Origin: Enterococcaceae bacterium
GTDB lineage: Bacteria; Bacillota; Bacilli; Lactobacillales; Enterococcaceae
Assembly: GCA_022649665.1 (NCBI GenBank)
Contig: JALCOL010000005.1
Span: 1-64,000, forward strand
DNA length: 64,000 nt
Direction: 5' to 3'
The translations under genes were made by a program, and so were the position numbers. The notes beneath the pieces were generated by a model. That model was not told where the DNA came from. It ran no database searches and saw only the letters and a program-made list of their open reading frames with translations. This document shows, piece by piece, positions 51,610 through 60,259 of this stretch (position 1 is its first letter; every line of letters begins with the position of its first letter).

Positions 51610-52764
51610 ATGGAACGTCTCAAACAGTCAAAACTGATGTTTTGGTCCGTTTGGGCCTTGGTCATCGCAACGTTTATTTTTATGTGCAGCAAGATCAGCT
51701 TTTTATTTTCCCCGCTCGGGACTTTTTTTTCGACTTTGTTCGCACCGGTCTTGATCGCCGGCTTCTTATATTATGTGCTGAATCCGCTAGTGAAGCTGCT
51801 TGAGAAGTTCAAAGTCAAACGGATCATCGCCATTATTTTAGTACTGCTGCTTTTAGTCGGGCTTTTAGCAGTCGCCGTGATGGCGATCTTCCCGAATCTC
51901 TTCCAGCAGCTTTCTTCGCTGGCCAGCAATGTGCCGACGATCTATGAAGATTTGGAAAAATGGCTGCGCAGTCTGGCAAATGAACCGTTCTTCAAAAAAA
52001 TCAATCTGACAAGCTATTTGAATAGTATCAATATCGATTACGGCGGTTTAGTGCAGAAGTTCTTCAACCAGCTGAGCACTTCGATGGGCTCGCTGATCAC
52101 GGTGATCGGCAAAGTCGGGATGGTGTTGATCACGGTGCCGTTCATGCTGTTTTACATGCTGAAAGACGGCGATAAATTTTTACCGGCGATCCGCAAAATG
52201 ATGCCGAAAAGCTTGCAGGACGAAGCGGTCGAACTGCTGAAGAAAATGAACGAAACGATTTCAACGTATATCAGCGGGCAAGCGATCGAGTGTTTGTTCG
52301 TCGGGACGTTCACATTCATCGGCTATCTGCTGGTAGGCGTTGATTATGCGTTTCTGTTCGGGATCACTGCCGGTTTGACGAATCTGATCCCTTATCTCGG
52401 GCCTTACTTGGGTCTCTTGCCGGCCGTGATCGTGACGCTTTTTACCGATCCGATCAAAGCGATCTGGTGCTGTGTCGTTGTTTTGATCGTCCAGCAGCTG
52501 GACGGGAACATCATTTATCCGAATGTCATCGGCAAAACGCTTGAGATCCATCCGCTGACGATCATCGTGATCCTGCTCGTTGCCGGCAACCTGTCCGGTC
52601 TTTTGGGAGTGTTCCTCGGAGTGCCGGTCTATGCGATCCTGCGCACGGTGGTCCGTTATGTCTATAATATCTTTCAGCTGTCCAAACATAATAAGGAAGC
52701 AGCACTCGCAGGCCCCGCAGATCCGGCGGAAGCGGGCAGTGAAACGGCGGAGCCGAAAGAGTAG
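51610..52764 (+). CDS. AI-2E-family (PerM/YdbI) membrane permease
   Basis: 384 residues from ATG 51610 with GGAGGA upstream; an ATG at 51604 overlaps that site. Seven to eight helices with the family blocks PFMLFYMLKDGDKFLPAIRK, SGQAIECLFVGTFTFIGYLL, GLTNLIPYLGPYLGLLPAVI and GNIIYPNVIGKTLEIHPLTI. Despite the name, most members have no proven link to autoinducer-2; some are Na+/H+ antiporters. The C-terminus is Ala/Glu-rich. Monocistronic. Confidence 0.93.
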   Translation: MERLKQSKLMFWSVWALVIATFIFMCSKISFLFSPLGTFFSTLFAPVLIAGFLYYVLNPLVKLLEKFKVKRIIAIILVLLLLVGLLAVAVMAIFPNLFQQLSSLASNVPTIYEDLEKWLRSLANEPFFKKINLTSYLNSINIDYGGLVQKFFNQLSTSMGSLITVIGKVGMVLITVPFMLFYMLKDGDKFLPAIRKMMPKSLQDEAVELLKKMNETISTYISGQAIECLFVGTFTFIGYLLVGVDYAFLFGITAGLTNLIPYLGPYLGLLPAVIVTLFTDPIKAIWCCVVVLIVQQLDGNIIYPNVIGKTLEIHPLTIIVILLVAGNLSGLLGVFLGVPVYAILRTVVRYVYNIFQLSKHNKEAALAGPADPAEAGSETAEPKE

Positions 52765-52783
52765 TCTTCCGAAGGGTATAATA

Positions 52784-52812
52784 TTGAAAAAGAACTATGG
52801 TTGTGGTACGAT
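52784..52812 (+). promoter_or_regulatory. Promoter of the CNNM/CBS gene
   Basis: TTGAAA (52784-52789), a 17-bp spacer and TACGAT (52807-52812). A TATAAT just upstream (52778-52783) may belong to a second, overlapping promoter. Confidence 0.55.
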
Positions 52813-52863
52813 TTTTTTATATTTATCAGATGATTGTTTTTTTAGAATAGGAGAGAATGCTTT

Positions 52864-54264
52864 ATGCAAGCTGATCCGGATAGTGGATCGTTATTAGCGC
52901 AGATATTATTGCTGATTTTTTTGACTGTGCTCAATGCTTTTTTCTCAGGCTCGGAAATGGCGCTCGTTTCTTTGAACAAAACGCGGGTGGAGCAGCGCGC
53001 AGACAGCGGAGATAAAAAAAGTCAGCGGCTTTCCAAGATTTTGCATGATCCGAATAATTTTTTATCGACGATCCAAGTCGGGATCACGCTGATCAATATC
53101 TTGTCAGGGGCTTCCTTGGCAGAGACGCTTTCTGCACGATTAGCGCTCGCACTGGGGAATGCTTCGTGGGCAAAAAGTCTTTCAAGCGTTTTGATCTTAG
53201 CGCTTTTGACGTATGTCTCGATCGTATTCGGTGAATTGTATCCGAAGCGGATCGCGCTGAACAAATCCGAAGAGATCTCAAACGTCAGTGTGCCGATCAT
53301 CCATGTCGTCGGGACGATCATGCGGCCTTTCGTATGGCTGTTGACAGCGTCGACTTCTCTTTTGGCACGGCTGACACCGATGACTTTCGATGATGAAGAG
53401 TCGAAGATCACACGTGAAGAAATGCGTTATATGTTAGAGACGGACGGCGTGTTGGAAAAAGAAGAAGTCGAAATGCTCCAAGGGATCTTCTCGCTCGACA
53501 CGAAAGTCGCGCGCGAAGTGATGGTTCCCCGGACAGATGCGTTTATGGTCGATATCGATGACGACGTGATGGAAAACATCGATGAGATCCTTTCGCAAAA
53601 TTATTCGCGGATCCCAGTGTATCATGAAGATAAAGATAAAGTGATCGGGATCCTGCATATCAAGAATCTTTTGAAGTCAGTCCGTCATAAAAGTTTTGAA
53701 GAGATCAACTTGCATGACTTGATCCATGAACCGCTGTTTGTCCCGGAAACGATCTATATCGATGACTTGTTGTACGAGTTGAAAAAGACCCGCAATCAAA
53801 TGGCGATCTTATTAGATGAATACGGCGGGATGAGCGGACTGGTGACGCTTGAAGATCTGCTGGAAGAGATCGTCGGCGAGATCGATGACGAGTCCGATGA
53901 AGTCGAAACGCTTTATACCCAGCTGACGGAACACGTTTACATGATCCAAGGGAAGATGCTGATCGATGAATTCAATGAAGCGTTCGACACCAAGCTCGAG
54001 ATGGACGACGTCGATACGATGGCCGGATATTTGATCACTGCCCTTGGGATGATCCCGGATGAAAACGAACATTTATCGTTTGAAGTCGACGGCATCAAGC
54101 TGACCTCGGAGCAAATGGAAGGTTCGCGTCTATTGACGTTGAAAGTCGACTTTACCGAACGCGACAACCGGCCGACCGAAGAGGAAAAAGAAGAAGAGGA
54201 GCCGGAACGGCACCTTTTTCGCCACGATAATAATGATCATGAGGACCAAGAGAAAAAAGAATAA
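52864..54264 (+). CDS. Hemolysin-like CNNM/CBS-domain membrane protein (HlyC/CorC family)
   Basis: 466 residues: a DUF21/CNNM domain with four helices (about 10-195; FFSGSEMALVSLNKTRVEQR, GITLINILSGASLAETLSAR, VFGELYPKRIALNKSEEIS), a CBS pair (about 215-340; VMVPRTDAFMVDIDDDVMEN, AILLDEYGGMSGLVTLEDLL) and a C-terminal CorC_HlyC domain ending in an acidic tail. Related proteins transport or sense Mg2+. AATAGGAG precedes the ATG. Confidence 0.93.
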   Translation: MQADPDSGSLLAQILLLIFLTVLNAFFSGSEMALVSLNKTRVEQRADSGDKKSQRLSKILHDPNNFLSTIQVGITLINILSGASLAETLSARLALALGNASWAKSLSSVLILALLTYVSIVFGELYPKRIALNKSEEISNVSVPIIHVVGTIMRPFVWLLTASTSLLARLTPMTFDDEESKITREEMRYMLETDGVLEKEEVEMLQGIFSLDTKVAREVMVPRTDAFMVDIDDDVMENIDEILSQNYSRIPVYHEDKDKVIGILHIKNLLKSVRHKSFEEINLHDLIHEPLFVPETIYIDDLLYELKKTRNQMAILLDEYGGMSGLVTLEDLLEEIVGEIDDESDEVETLYTQLTEHVYMIQGKMLIDEFNEAFDTKLEMDDVDTMAGYLITALGMIPDENEHLSFEVDGIKLTSEQMEGSRLLTLKVDFTERDNRPTEEEKEEEEPERHLFRHDNNDHEDQEKKE

Positions 54265-54288
54265 CTGCAAAATCCGAACAGCGCAGCT

Positions 54289-54324
54289 AAAAGCGTGAAA
54301 ATCATCCGATTTTCACGCTTTTTC
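54289..54324 (+). terminator. Terminator after the CNNM/CBS gene
   Basis: AAAAGCGTGAAAATC pairs over 15 bp with GATTTTCACGCTTTT around ATCC, followed by Ts. Confidence 0.9.
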
Positions 54325-54354
54325 TGCTTTCGTGCTAGGCATTTGAAAAGAAAA

Positions 54355-54363
54355 TGCTATAAT
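54355..54363 (+). promoter_or_regulatory. Extended -10 promoter of acpS-alr-mazF
   Basis: TGCTATAAT, an extended -10 with perfect hexamer; the -35 is poor. It lies 34 nt before acpS. Confidence 0.55.
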
Positions 54364-54396
54364 TAGTAAGAACATCAAAGTAGAGGTGATAGTTCC

Positions 54397-54753
54397 TTGA
54401 TTAGAGGAATCGGGATCGACCTGGTCGATTTAAAGCGGATCAATAAAATCATTGAAAGAAAGCCGCTTTTTATTAAACGAACCTTGACGCCGCGCGAATT
54501 CAGCGAATTTTCCAAGCTGGAGCGGCGCCGCCAGATCGAATATTTAGGCGGACGCTTCGCCTGTAAAGAAGCGTTCAGCAAAGCTTGGGGGACCGGGATC
54601 GGCAAAGTCGGTCTGCAGGAGATCGAGACACTGACGAACGACGCGGGAGCGCCGATCATGACAATGAGTCCTTTCGAGGGGATCCATCATGTCTCGATCA
54701 CCCATACAAAAGATTATGCGATGGCAGAAGTCATCTTAGAGGAAAGAGGCTAG
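54397..54753 (+). CDS. acpS: Holo-[acyl-carrier-protein] synthase
   Basis: Transfers phosphopantetheine from CoA to ACP for fatty-acid synthesis. 118 residues with the signature GIGIDLVDLKRI (Asp8) and LGGRFACKEAFSKAWG (Glu58), then HVSITHTKDYAMAEVILE. The start is TTG 54397 with AGAGGTGAT upstream. First gene of the conserved acpS-alr-mazF order. Confidence 0.95.
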   Translation: MIRGIGIDLVDLKRINKIIERKPLFIKRTLTPREFSEFSKLERRRQIEYLGGRFACKEAFSKAWGTGIGKVGLQEIETLTNDAGAPIMTMSPFEGIHHVSITHTKDYAMAEVILEERG

Positions 54754-54762
54754 TGATTTTCA

Positions 54763-55893
54763 ATGGTTATCGGCAGACATCGGGCGACACGGATCACAGT
54801 TGATCTGGGAGCGATCCGCGAAAATATCAAAAATGAGAAAAAAAGACTGGTTGGCAAAGAAATGTTTGCCGTCGTCAAAGCAGATGCGTATGGACACGGG
54901 GCAGTCCCGGTCGCAAAAGCGTGCGAAGAAGCAGGAGTCGACGGTTTTTGTGTCGCTGTGATGGATGAAGGGATCCAGTTGCGCGAAGCGGGCTTTACTG
55001 AACCGATCTTGATCTTGAGCATGATCGATCCGCAATATTTGAGTTTTTTGATGCAGTATGATCTTGCGGTGACCGCCGGGAGTCTCGAATGGCTCGAAGC
55101 GTGCGGCGGAGTTTGGAAAACGCTGCCGAACCGCCAGCCGCTCAAGATCCACTTGAAAGTTGATTCCGGGATGGGGCGGATCGGGTTCCGCACGCCGGAA
55201 GAAGTGCACGAAGCGGCACGCTTTTTACTAGATGAAGCGGCGTTCGATTTTGAAGGGATCTTCACGCATTTTGCGACCGCTGATGAAGCAGATGAGAAGT
55301 ATTACCAAAAACAAGCCAAACGTTTTTCGCAAGCGGTAGCGGCGCTGCCGGTACGTCCGCCTTACATCCACGTCAGCAATTCAGCGACCGCCTTGTGGCA
55401 TGACGCCGGCGAGATCGGCAACATGGTGCGCTACGGTGTCGCTTTATATGGACTGAATCCATCCGGGGCAGCGCTGGCACTTCCTTATCCGCTGAAACCC
55501 GCGCTTAGTATGACGAGCGAGCTGACGCAAGTCAAAGAAGTCGCGGCTGGTGAAGGGATCAGTTACGGTAAAACATATGTGACCGAAACGGCCGAGTGGA
55601 TCGGGACGATTCCGATCGGCTACGCGGATGGCTGGCTGCGGCGCATGCAAGGCTTTAAACTGCTCGTTGAAGGTGTGCGCTGTGAGATCATTGGGCGGAT
55701 TTGCATGGATCAGCTGATGATCCGTTTGCCAAAGCGTTTTCCGGAAGGGACGACGGTTACGTTAGTCGGTGCCAGCGGGAACGATGCGATCACTTTGGAA
55801 GAGATCGCTGAATATGCCGATACGATCCATTATGAAGTGGCATGCTGCTTCTCGCCGCGGATCCCGCGGGTATATCGCGATTCTGCGGATTGA
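54763..55893 (+). CDS. alr: Alanine racemase
   Basis: PLP enzyme that makes D-alanine for peptidoglycan and teichoic acids. 376 residues: the PLP lysine is Lys39 in [14 protein letters not shown], the second catalytic residue Tyr lies in [14 protein letters not shown], and [23 protein letters not shown] and [13 protein letters not shown] are conserved. The ATG is 9 nt after acpS. Downstream is mazF. Confidence 0.97.
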   Translation: MVIGRHRATRITVDLGAIRENIKNEKKRLVGKEMFAVVKADAYGHGAVPVAKACEEAGVDGFCVAVMDEGIQLREAGFTEPILILSMIDPQYLSFLMQYDLAVTAGSLEWLEACGGVWKTLPNRQPLKIHLKVDSGMGRIGFRTPEEVHEAARFLLDEAAFDFEGIFTHFATADEADEKYYQKQAKRFSQAVAALPVRPPYIHVSNSATALWHDAGEIGNMVRYGVALYGLNPSGAALALPYPLKPALSMTSELTQVKEVAAGEGISYGKTYVTETAEWIGTIPIGYADGWLRRMQGFKLLVEGVRCEIIGRICMDQLMIRLPKRFPEGTTVTLVGASGNDAITLEEIAEYADTIHYEVACCFSPRIPRVYRDSAD

Positions 55894-55916
55894 TCTTAAA
55901 AGAAAGGAGTGAGAAA

Positions 55917-56285
55917 ATGGTCAAGCGAGGAGATATCTTTTTTGCCGATTTGTCGCCGGTCATCGGCTCTGAGCAGGGGGGGACGCGGCCGGTTCTGATT
56001 ATTCAAAATAATCTTGGCAATCATTTTTCGCCGACAGTGATCGTTGCGGCGATCACGGCCAAAATCGCAAAACCCAAGCTGCCGACTCATATCGCGATCC
56101 GTGCGGTGGAAACCGGCATCGAACGCGATTCGGTGATTTTGCTGGAGCAGATCCGCACGATCGATAAATCGCGCCTCAAAGAGCGGGTGTGCCACTTGAC
56201 TCCCTGCATCATGGAGGCCGTCGATTTGGCACTTTTAGTCAGCGTCGGCGTCAAAGAGCCGGTCCAAACCCAAATCAATACATAG
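55917..56285 (+). CDS. mazF: MazF/PemK-family endoribonuclease toxin (NdoA type)
   Basis: 122 residues from ATG 55917 with AAAGGAGTGAG upstream. The fold motifs are [31 protein letters not shown] (with the catalytic Arg), [21 protein letters not shown] and [13 protein letters not shown]. Homologues cut single-stranded mRNA at short specific sites. In B. subtilis the antitoxin gene lies between alr and the toxin gene; here the gap is only 23 nt and no MazE is present on either side. Confidence 0.93.
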   Translation: MVKRGDIFFADLSPVIGSEQGGTRPVLIIQNNLGNHFSPTVIVAAITAKIAKPKLPTHIAIRAVETGIERDSVILLEQIRTIDKSRLKERVCHLTPCIMEAVDLALLVSVGVKEPVQTQINT

Positions 56286-56287
56286 CA

Positions 56288-56431
56288 CAATAAAAACACG
56301 ATCGCAGCCGGCCGAATATTTATGTGACGGCGCGCCGCGCTCTGATTCGAAAGCCGCTTTCGATCGTGTACCGGGCCGAAAGTTCCTGGTCAAACCCCTG
56401 CAGTTCGGGTTTCGGCCGGGTTTTCTTTTTT
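56288..56431 (+). promoter_or_regulatory. Structured leader with putative attenuator ahead of the ABC exporter
   Basis: ACACGATCG (56296-56304) and CGATCGTGT (56361-56369) are a perfect 9-bp inverted repeat enclosing a GC-rich segment. A terminator hairpin follows: CCGGGCCGAAA (56371-56381) with TTTCGGCCGGG (56410-56420), 10 of 11 bp, and a T-rich tail. CCGGCCGAA (56308-56316) is perfectly complementary to the same 3' arm, so two alternative pairings exist. No known riboswitch consensus was recognised. Confidence 0.6.
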
Positions 56432-56459
56432 CTTTCGGTGCATAAAGGAGAATGGATAA

Positions 56460-58184
56460 ATGATACGCATATTGATGAAAAGCATTCGAGAATACAAAAA
56501 AGCTTCTTGGCTGACTCCGGCATTTGTGACCGGCGAAGTCTTGATGGATATCGTGATGCCGCTTTTAGTTGCAGCCTTGATCGATCAAGGGGTCAGCGCC
56601 GGCGATCAGGATAAAATATTTTATTACGGAATGTGGCTGACGGTGGCCGCGATCACCGCGCTGATCTTAGGGGTTTTGAGCGGCCGCTTTGCTGCGATCG
56701 CCTCGACGGGGTTTGCCAAAAATCTGCGCCGCGATATGTTCGTCAATATCCAAAGTTTTTCTTTTTCGAACATCGACCGCTTTTCGCCGTCGAGTTTGCT
56801 GACGCGTTTGACGACCGATGTGACGAATGTTCAAAACGCTTATCAGATGATCATTCGGCTCTTGATCAGAAGCCCGCTGATGTTTGTTTTTTCGATCGCG
56901 ATGGCCTTCAAAGTCAACGCAGAACTCGCTGGAACGATCCTCTGGGTCGTACCGGGCCTGTTCGTCGGCTTGTTTCTGATCATTCGTTTCGCGCATCCTC
57001 TATTCGACAAAGTTTTCAAGATCTATGATCAAATGAACAATGTCGTTCAAGAAAATCTGCAAGGGATCCGCGTGGTGAAAAGCTACGTGCGCGAAGATTA
57101 CGAAAACAAAAAATTTCAAGGGGTTTCGGAAAAGATCTATCGCAACTTTATGAAAGCTGAAAAGATCGTTGCCCTCAACTCGCCCTTGATGCAGTTTTCG
57201 AATTATTTGAGCATGCTTTTGGTTTCGTGGGTCGGCGCACATTTGATCGCCGCGCAGACGATGACGACTGGCGAACTCGTCAGTATGTTCACATACGTCG
57301 GTCAGATCTTGATGAGTTTGATGATGCTTTCAAACGTCTTCGTGATGGTCTTGATCGCGCGCACCAGTACCGAACGGATCGTCGCGGTCCTGCAAGAGAA
57401 AAGCGACTTGACGAATCCGGCGGAGCCGCTTGAAACGCTGGCGAACAGCGAGGTCGAATTCGACCATGTTTCATTCAGCTATTGCGATGATGTCCATAAA
57501 CTCGCTTTGAAAGATATTTCGTTCCACGCCAAAAGCGGCGAAGTGATCGGGATCGTCGGCGGCACCGGCAGTTCCAAATCGACGCTTGTCCAACTGATCC
57601 CGCGCCTTTATGATGTCACAAGCGGCAAACTTCTGGTCGGCGGGGCAGATGTCCGCAAATATGATCTTTCGCGGCTGCGCGATCAAGTCGCGATGGTCCT
57701 CCAAAATAATGTCCTTTTCAGCGGTACGATCGCTGAGAATCTGCGCTGGGGAAATCCGGAAGCGACACAGGCAGAACTGGAACGCGCTTGCCAGATCGCC
57801 CAAGCTGAAGAGTTTATTGCGACCCTTCCGGAAGGGTACGAAACGATGCTTTCTCAAGGCGGCACGAATCTGTCCGGCGGTCAAAAGCAGCGGCTCACGA
57901 TCGCGCGCGCACTTCTCAAGCAGCCGAAGATCTTGATCTTAGATGACTCGACGTCTGCGGTCGATACGCGGACCGACCGCTTGATCCGCGAAGGTTTGAA
58001 AAAAGCGATCCCCGGGATGACGACGTTTATCATTGCTCAGCGGATCGCCTCGGTCCAAGATGCTGACCGCACGATCGTCTTGGAAAATGGCCAGATCCAC
58101 GGCATCGGTACGCATGCTGAGCTGATGGCGCACGATCAGATCTATCAGGAAATGTACAATACGCAGCAGGAGGGATTCAAATAA
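56460..58184 (+). CDS. ABC exporter half-transporter, degenerate-site subunit (LmrC/YfiB type)
   Basis: 574 residues; six-helix exporter domain then NBD. Walker A is GGTGSSKST (about 367-375), with Ser in place of the last Gly of GxxGxGK; Walker B is ILILDDSTSAVD with Asp for the catalytic Glu; the signature LSGGQKQRL is intact. The subunit is therefore expected to form the impaired ATP site. AAAGGAG precedes the ATG. One nucleotide separates it from its partner gene. Expression is probably controlled by the leader upstream. Substrate unknown. Confidence 0.93.
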   Translation: MIRILMKSIREYKKASWLTPAFVTGEVLMDIVMPLLVAALIDQGVSAGDQDKIFYYGMWLTVAAITALILGVLSGRFAAIASTGFAKNLRRDMFVNIQSFSFSNIDRFSPSSLLTRLTTDVTNVQNAYQMIIRLLIRSPLMFVFSIAMAFKVNAELAGTILWVVPGLFVGLFLIIRFAHPLFDKVFKIYDQMNNVVQENLQGIRVVKSYVREDYENKKFQGVSEKIYRNFMKAEKIVALNSPLMQFSNYLSMLLVSWVGAHLIAAQTMTTGELVSMFTYVGQILMSLMMLSNVFVMVLIARTSTERIVAVLQEKSDLTNPAEPLETLANSEVEFDHVSFSYCDDVHKLALKDISFHAKSGEVIGIVGGTGSSKSTLVQLIPRLYDVTSGKLLVGGADVRKYDLSRLRDQVAMVLQNNVLFSGTIAENLRWGNPEATQAELERACQIAQAEEFIATLPEGYETMLSQGGTNLSGGQKQRLTIARALLKQPKILILDDSTSAVDTRTDRLIREGLKKAIPGMTTFIIAQRIASVQDADRTIVLENGQIHGIGTHAELMAHDQIYQEMYNTQQEGFK

Positions 58185-58185
58185 G

Positions 58186-60069
58186 ATGGAAAATAAAAAA
58201 GGAAATCCGAATCATCCTCTGAAAACACTGAAACGCCTCTGGCTGGTGATGTGGGACAATTTTCATACACAACTTTTGATCGTCCTGTTCTTGATCTTGA
58301 TCTCTTCGGTCGCCAATGTTTCCGGCTCGCTGTTTTTAAAAGTCGTGATCGATCAATATATTCTGCCGATCTTAAAAAGCGGCAGCCGCGATTTTTCAGG
58401 ATTGCTGCTGGCGATCGGCAAGATGGGCGGCCTCTATTTAGCCGGCGTCTTTGCGACACTGGCCTTCAACTGGATGATGGTCCGGATCAGCCAAGGGACC
58501 CAAAAGAAGATCCGCGATGACATGTTTTCGCACATGGAGTCGCTGCCGATCGGCTACTTCGATTCGCGCACGCAAGGAGACATCATGAGCCATTATACGA
58601 ACGATATCGATACTTTGCGGCAAATGATCTCGGTCAGCGTGCCGAACCTTTTAGCAGCACTTTTTACTTTTTTGGCGATCTTTGTCGCGATGTTCTCCGT
58701 CAATATCCCGCTGACACTGTTCGTGGCAATTGCTGTTACGCTGATGCTTTTGGCGATTCGCTGGATCTCCAACCGTTCGGGAAAATATTTTGGGTTGCAG
58801 CAAAAGTCACTAGGAGAGTTGAACGGCTTTATCGAAGAACGGCTGCACGGCTTGAAAGTCGTCAAGATCTTCAACCACGAAAAAGAAACGATCGCGGGCT
58901 TCGATACGCTCAATGAACAATTGAAAAGTGCCGCTAATACAGCCAACAGCTATGCGAACACTTTGATGCCGCTGATGATGAATTTGCTGAACTTGCAGTA
59001 CGTATTGATCGCGGTGCTGGGCGGAATGCTGATTTTGCATCATCATGCGATGGCTGCAATGACGCTCGGCGGTTTGGCAAGCTTCCTGCAGCTGAGCCGC
59101 TCGCTCAATATGCCGATCAGCATCGTTTCCCAGCAGATCAACTTTGTCATCATGGCACTGGCCGGCGCAGGCCGGATCTTCAATCTGCTGGATGAAGCAC
59201 CGGAAGACGACCGCGGAAATACGACCTTGATCAATGTGACGCTCGCAGGGGGCGAGATCAAAGAGTCGCGGGAACGGACGGGCCACTGGGCGTGGAAACA
59301 GCCGCAAAAACAGGGACCGGCACGCCTGACGCGGCTTATCGGCGATGTCCGTTTTGAAGATGTCGATTTCGGCTATCAGCCCGATCACTTGGTGCTCCAC
59401 GATATCTCGCTTTATGCTGAACCGGGTCAGAAAGTCGCGTTCGTCGGTTCGACCGGGGCGGGGAAAACGACGATCACTAATTTGATCAACCGTTTTTATG
59501 AAATCAAAACCGGCAAGATCCTTTATGACGGCATCAACATTTCGGACATCAAAAAAGATTCACTGCGCCGCTCGCTGGGGATGGTTCTGCAGGACACGCA
59601 TTTGTTTACCGGCACGATCCGCGAAAATATCCGCTACGGCAAGCTGGACGCGACCGACGAAGACGTTATGAAAGCGGCTGAACTTGCCAACGCAGTTCAC
59701 TTTATCGAGATCCTTCCGCAAGGCTTTGATACGATGATCACGGAAGACGGCGAGGGACTCTCGCAAGGACAGCGTCAGCTGATCGCGATCGCCCGGGCGG
59801 CAATCGCTGATCCACCGGTGATGATCTTGGATGAAGCGACATCAAGCATCGATACACGGACGGAAAGCCTCGTGCAGGCGGGGATGGACCGCTTGATGGA
59901 AGGACGGACAGTCTTTGTGATCGCTCACCGGCTTTCAACGATCCAAAACGCCGATGTGATCATGGTGATGGAGCATGGGCGGATCATCGAACGCGGCACG
60001 CATGACCAGTTGATCAAAGAACACGGAATGTACTATCAGCTGTATACCGGGAAAACAGAACTGTCGTAA
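58186..60069 (+). CDS. ABC exporter half-transporter, catalytic-site subunit (LmrD/YfiC type)
   Basis: 627 residues: six helices, then an NBD with Walker A GSTGAGKTT (about 420), Walker B VMILDEATSSIDTRTE with the catalytic Glu, and an altered signature LSQGQRQ. An insertion of about 30 residues between the membrane domain and NBD (GEIKESRERTGHWAWKQPQK) is characteristic of the LmrD-like partner. The ATG is immediately after the first gene; AGGAGGG lies 13 nt upstream. Followed by a long dispersed terminator element. Confidence 0.94.
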   Translation: MENKKGNPNHPLKTLKRLWLVMWDNFHTQLLIVLFLILISSVANVSGSLFLKVVIDQYILPILKSGSRDFSGLLLAIGKMGGLYLAGVFATLAFNWMMVRISQGTQKKIRDDMFSHMESLPIGYFDSRTQGDIMSHYTNDIDTLRQMISVSVPNLLAALFTFLAIFVAMFSVNIPLTLFVAIAVTLMLLAIRWISNRSGKYFGLQQKSLGELNGFIEERLHGLKVVKIFNHEKETIAGFDTLNEQLKSAANTANSYANTLMPLMMNLLNLQYVLIAVLGGMLILHHHAMAAMTLGGLASFLQLSRSLNMPISIVSQQINFVIMALAGAGRIFNLLDEAPEDDRGNTTLINVTLAGGEIKESRERTGHWAWKQPQKQGPARLTRLIGDVRFEDVDFGYQPDHLVLHDISLYAEPGQKVAFVGSTGAGKTTITNLINRFYEIKTGKILYDGINISDIKKDSLRRSLGMVLQDTHLFTGTIRENIRYGKLDATDEDVMKAAELANAVHFIEILPQGFDTMITEDGEGLSQGQRQLIAIARAAIADPPVMILDEATSSIDTRTESLVQAGMDRLMEGRTVFVIAHRLSTIQNADVIMVMEHGRIIERGTHDQLIKEHGMYYQLYTGKTELS

Positions 60070-60071
60070 AA

Positions 60072-60243
60072 ATACTGTTTATCCAGGCTGTGCCAGCCTT
60101 CCGCTTCGAGAAATAAGAAGAAAAATCCAAAAATAGTTTCTTATATTTTGAGATTTTTCGGCTCCTGATCCGAAGAAGCTGCTTTTGAAACGCCATTTAT
60201 TCGGAAAAAGAGGCTGGGACATGACTTTTGTCCCAGCCTCTTT
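60072..60243 (+). repeat. Long, more diverged copy of the dispersed 3'-end element with terminator
   Basis: Same layout as 10418-10580 and 24412-24577, with several changes; the first part begins GGCTGTGCCAGCC. The terminator stem is identical, AGAGGCTGGGACA / TGTCCCAGCCTCT. It can also terminate the convergent usp gene. Confidence 0.85.
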
Positions 60244-60259
60244 ACTATATTCTATTCTT

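Noticed and set aside
56322-56327. ATG-TGA minimal frame as a regulatory leader peptide
   Set aside because: No Shine-Dalgarno upstream; six bases can arise by chance. Mentioned only as context for the leader.
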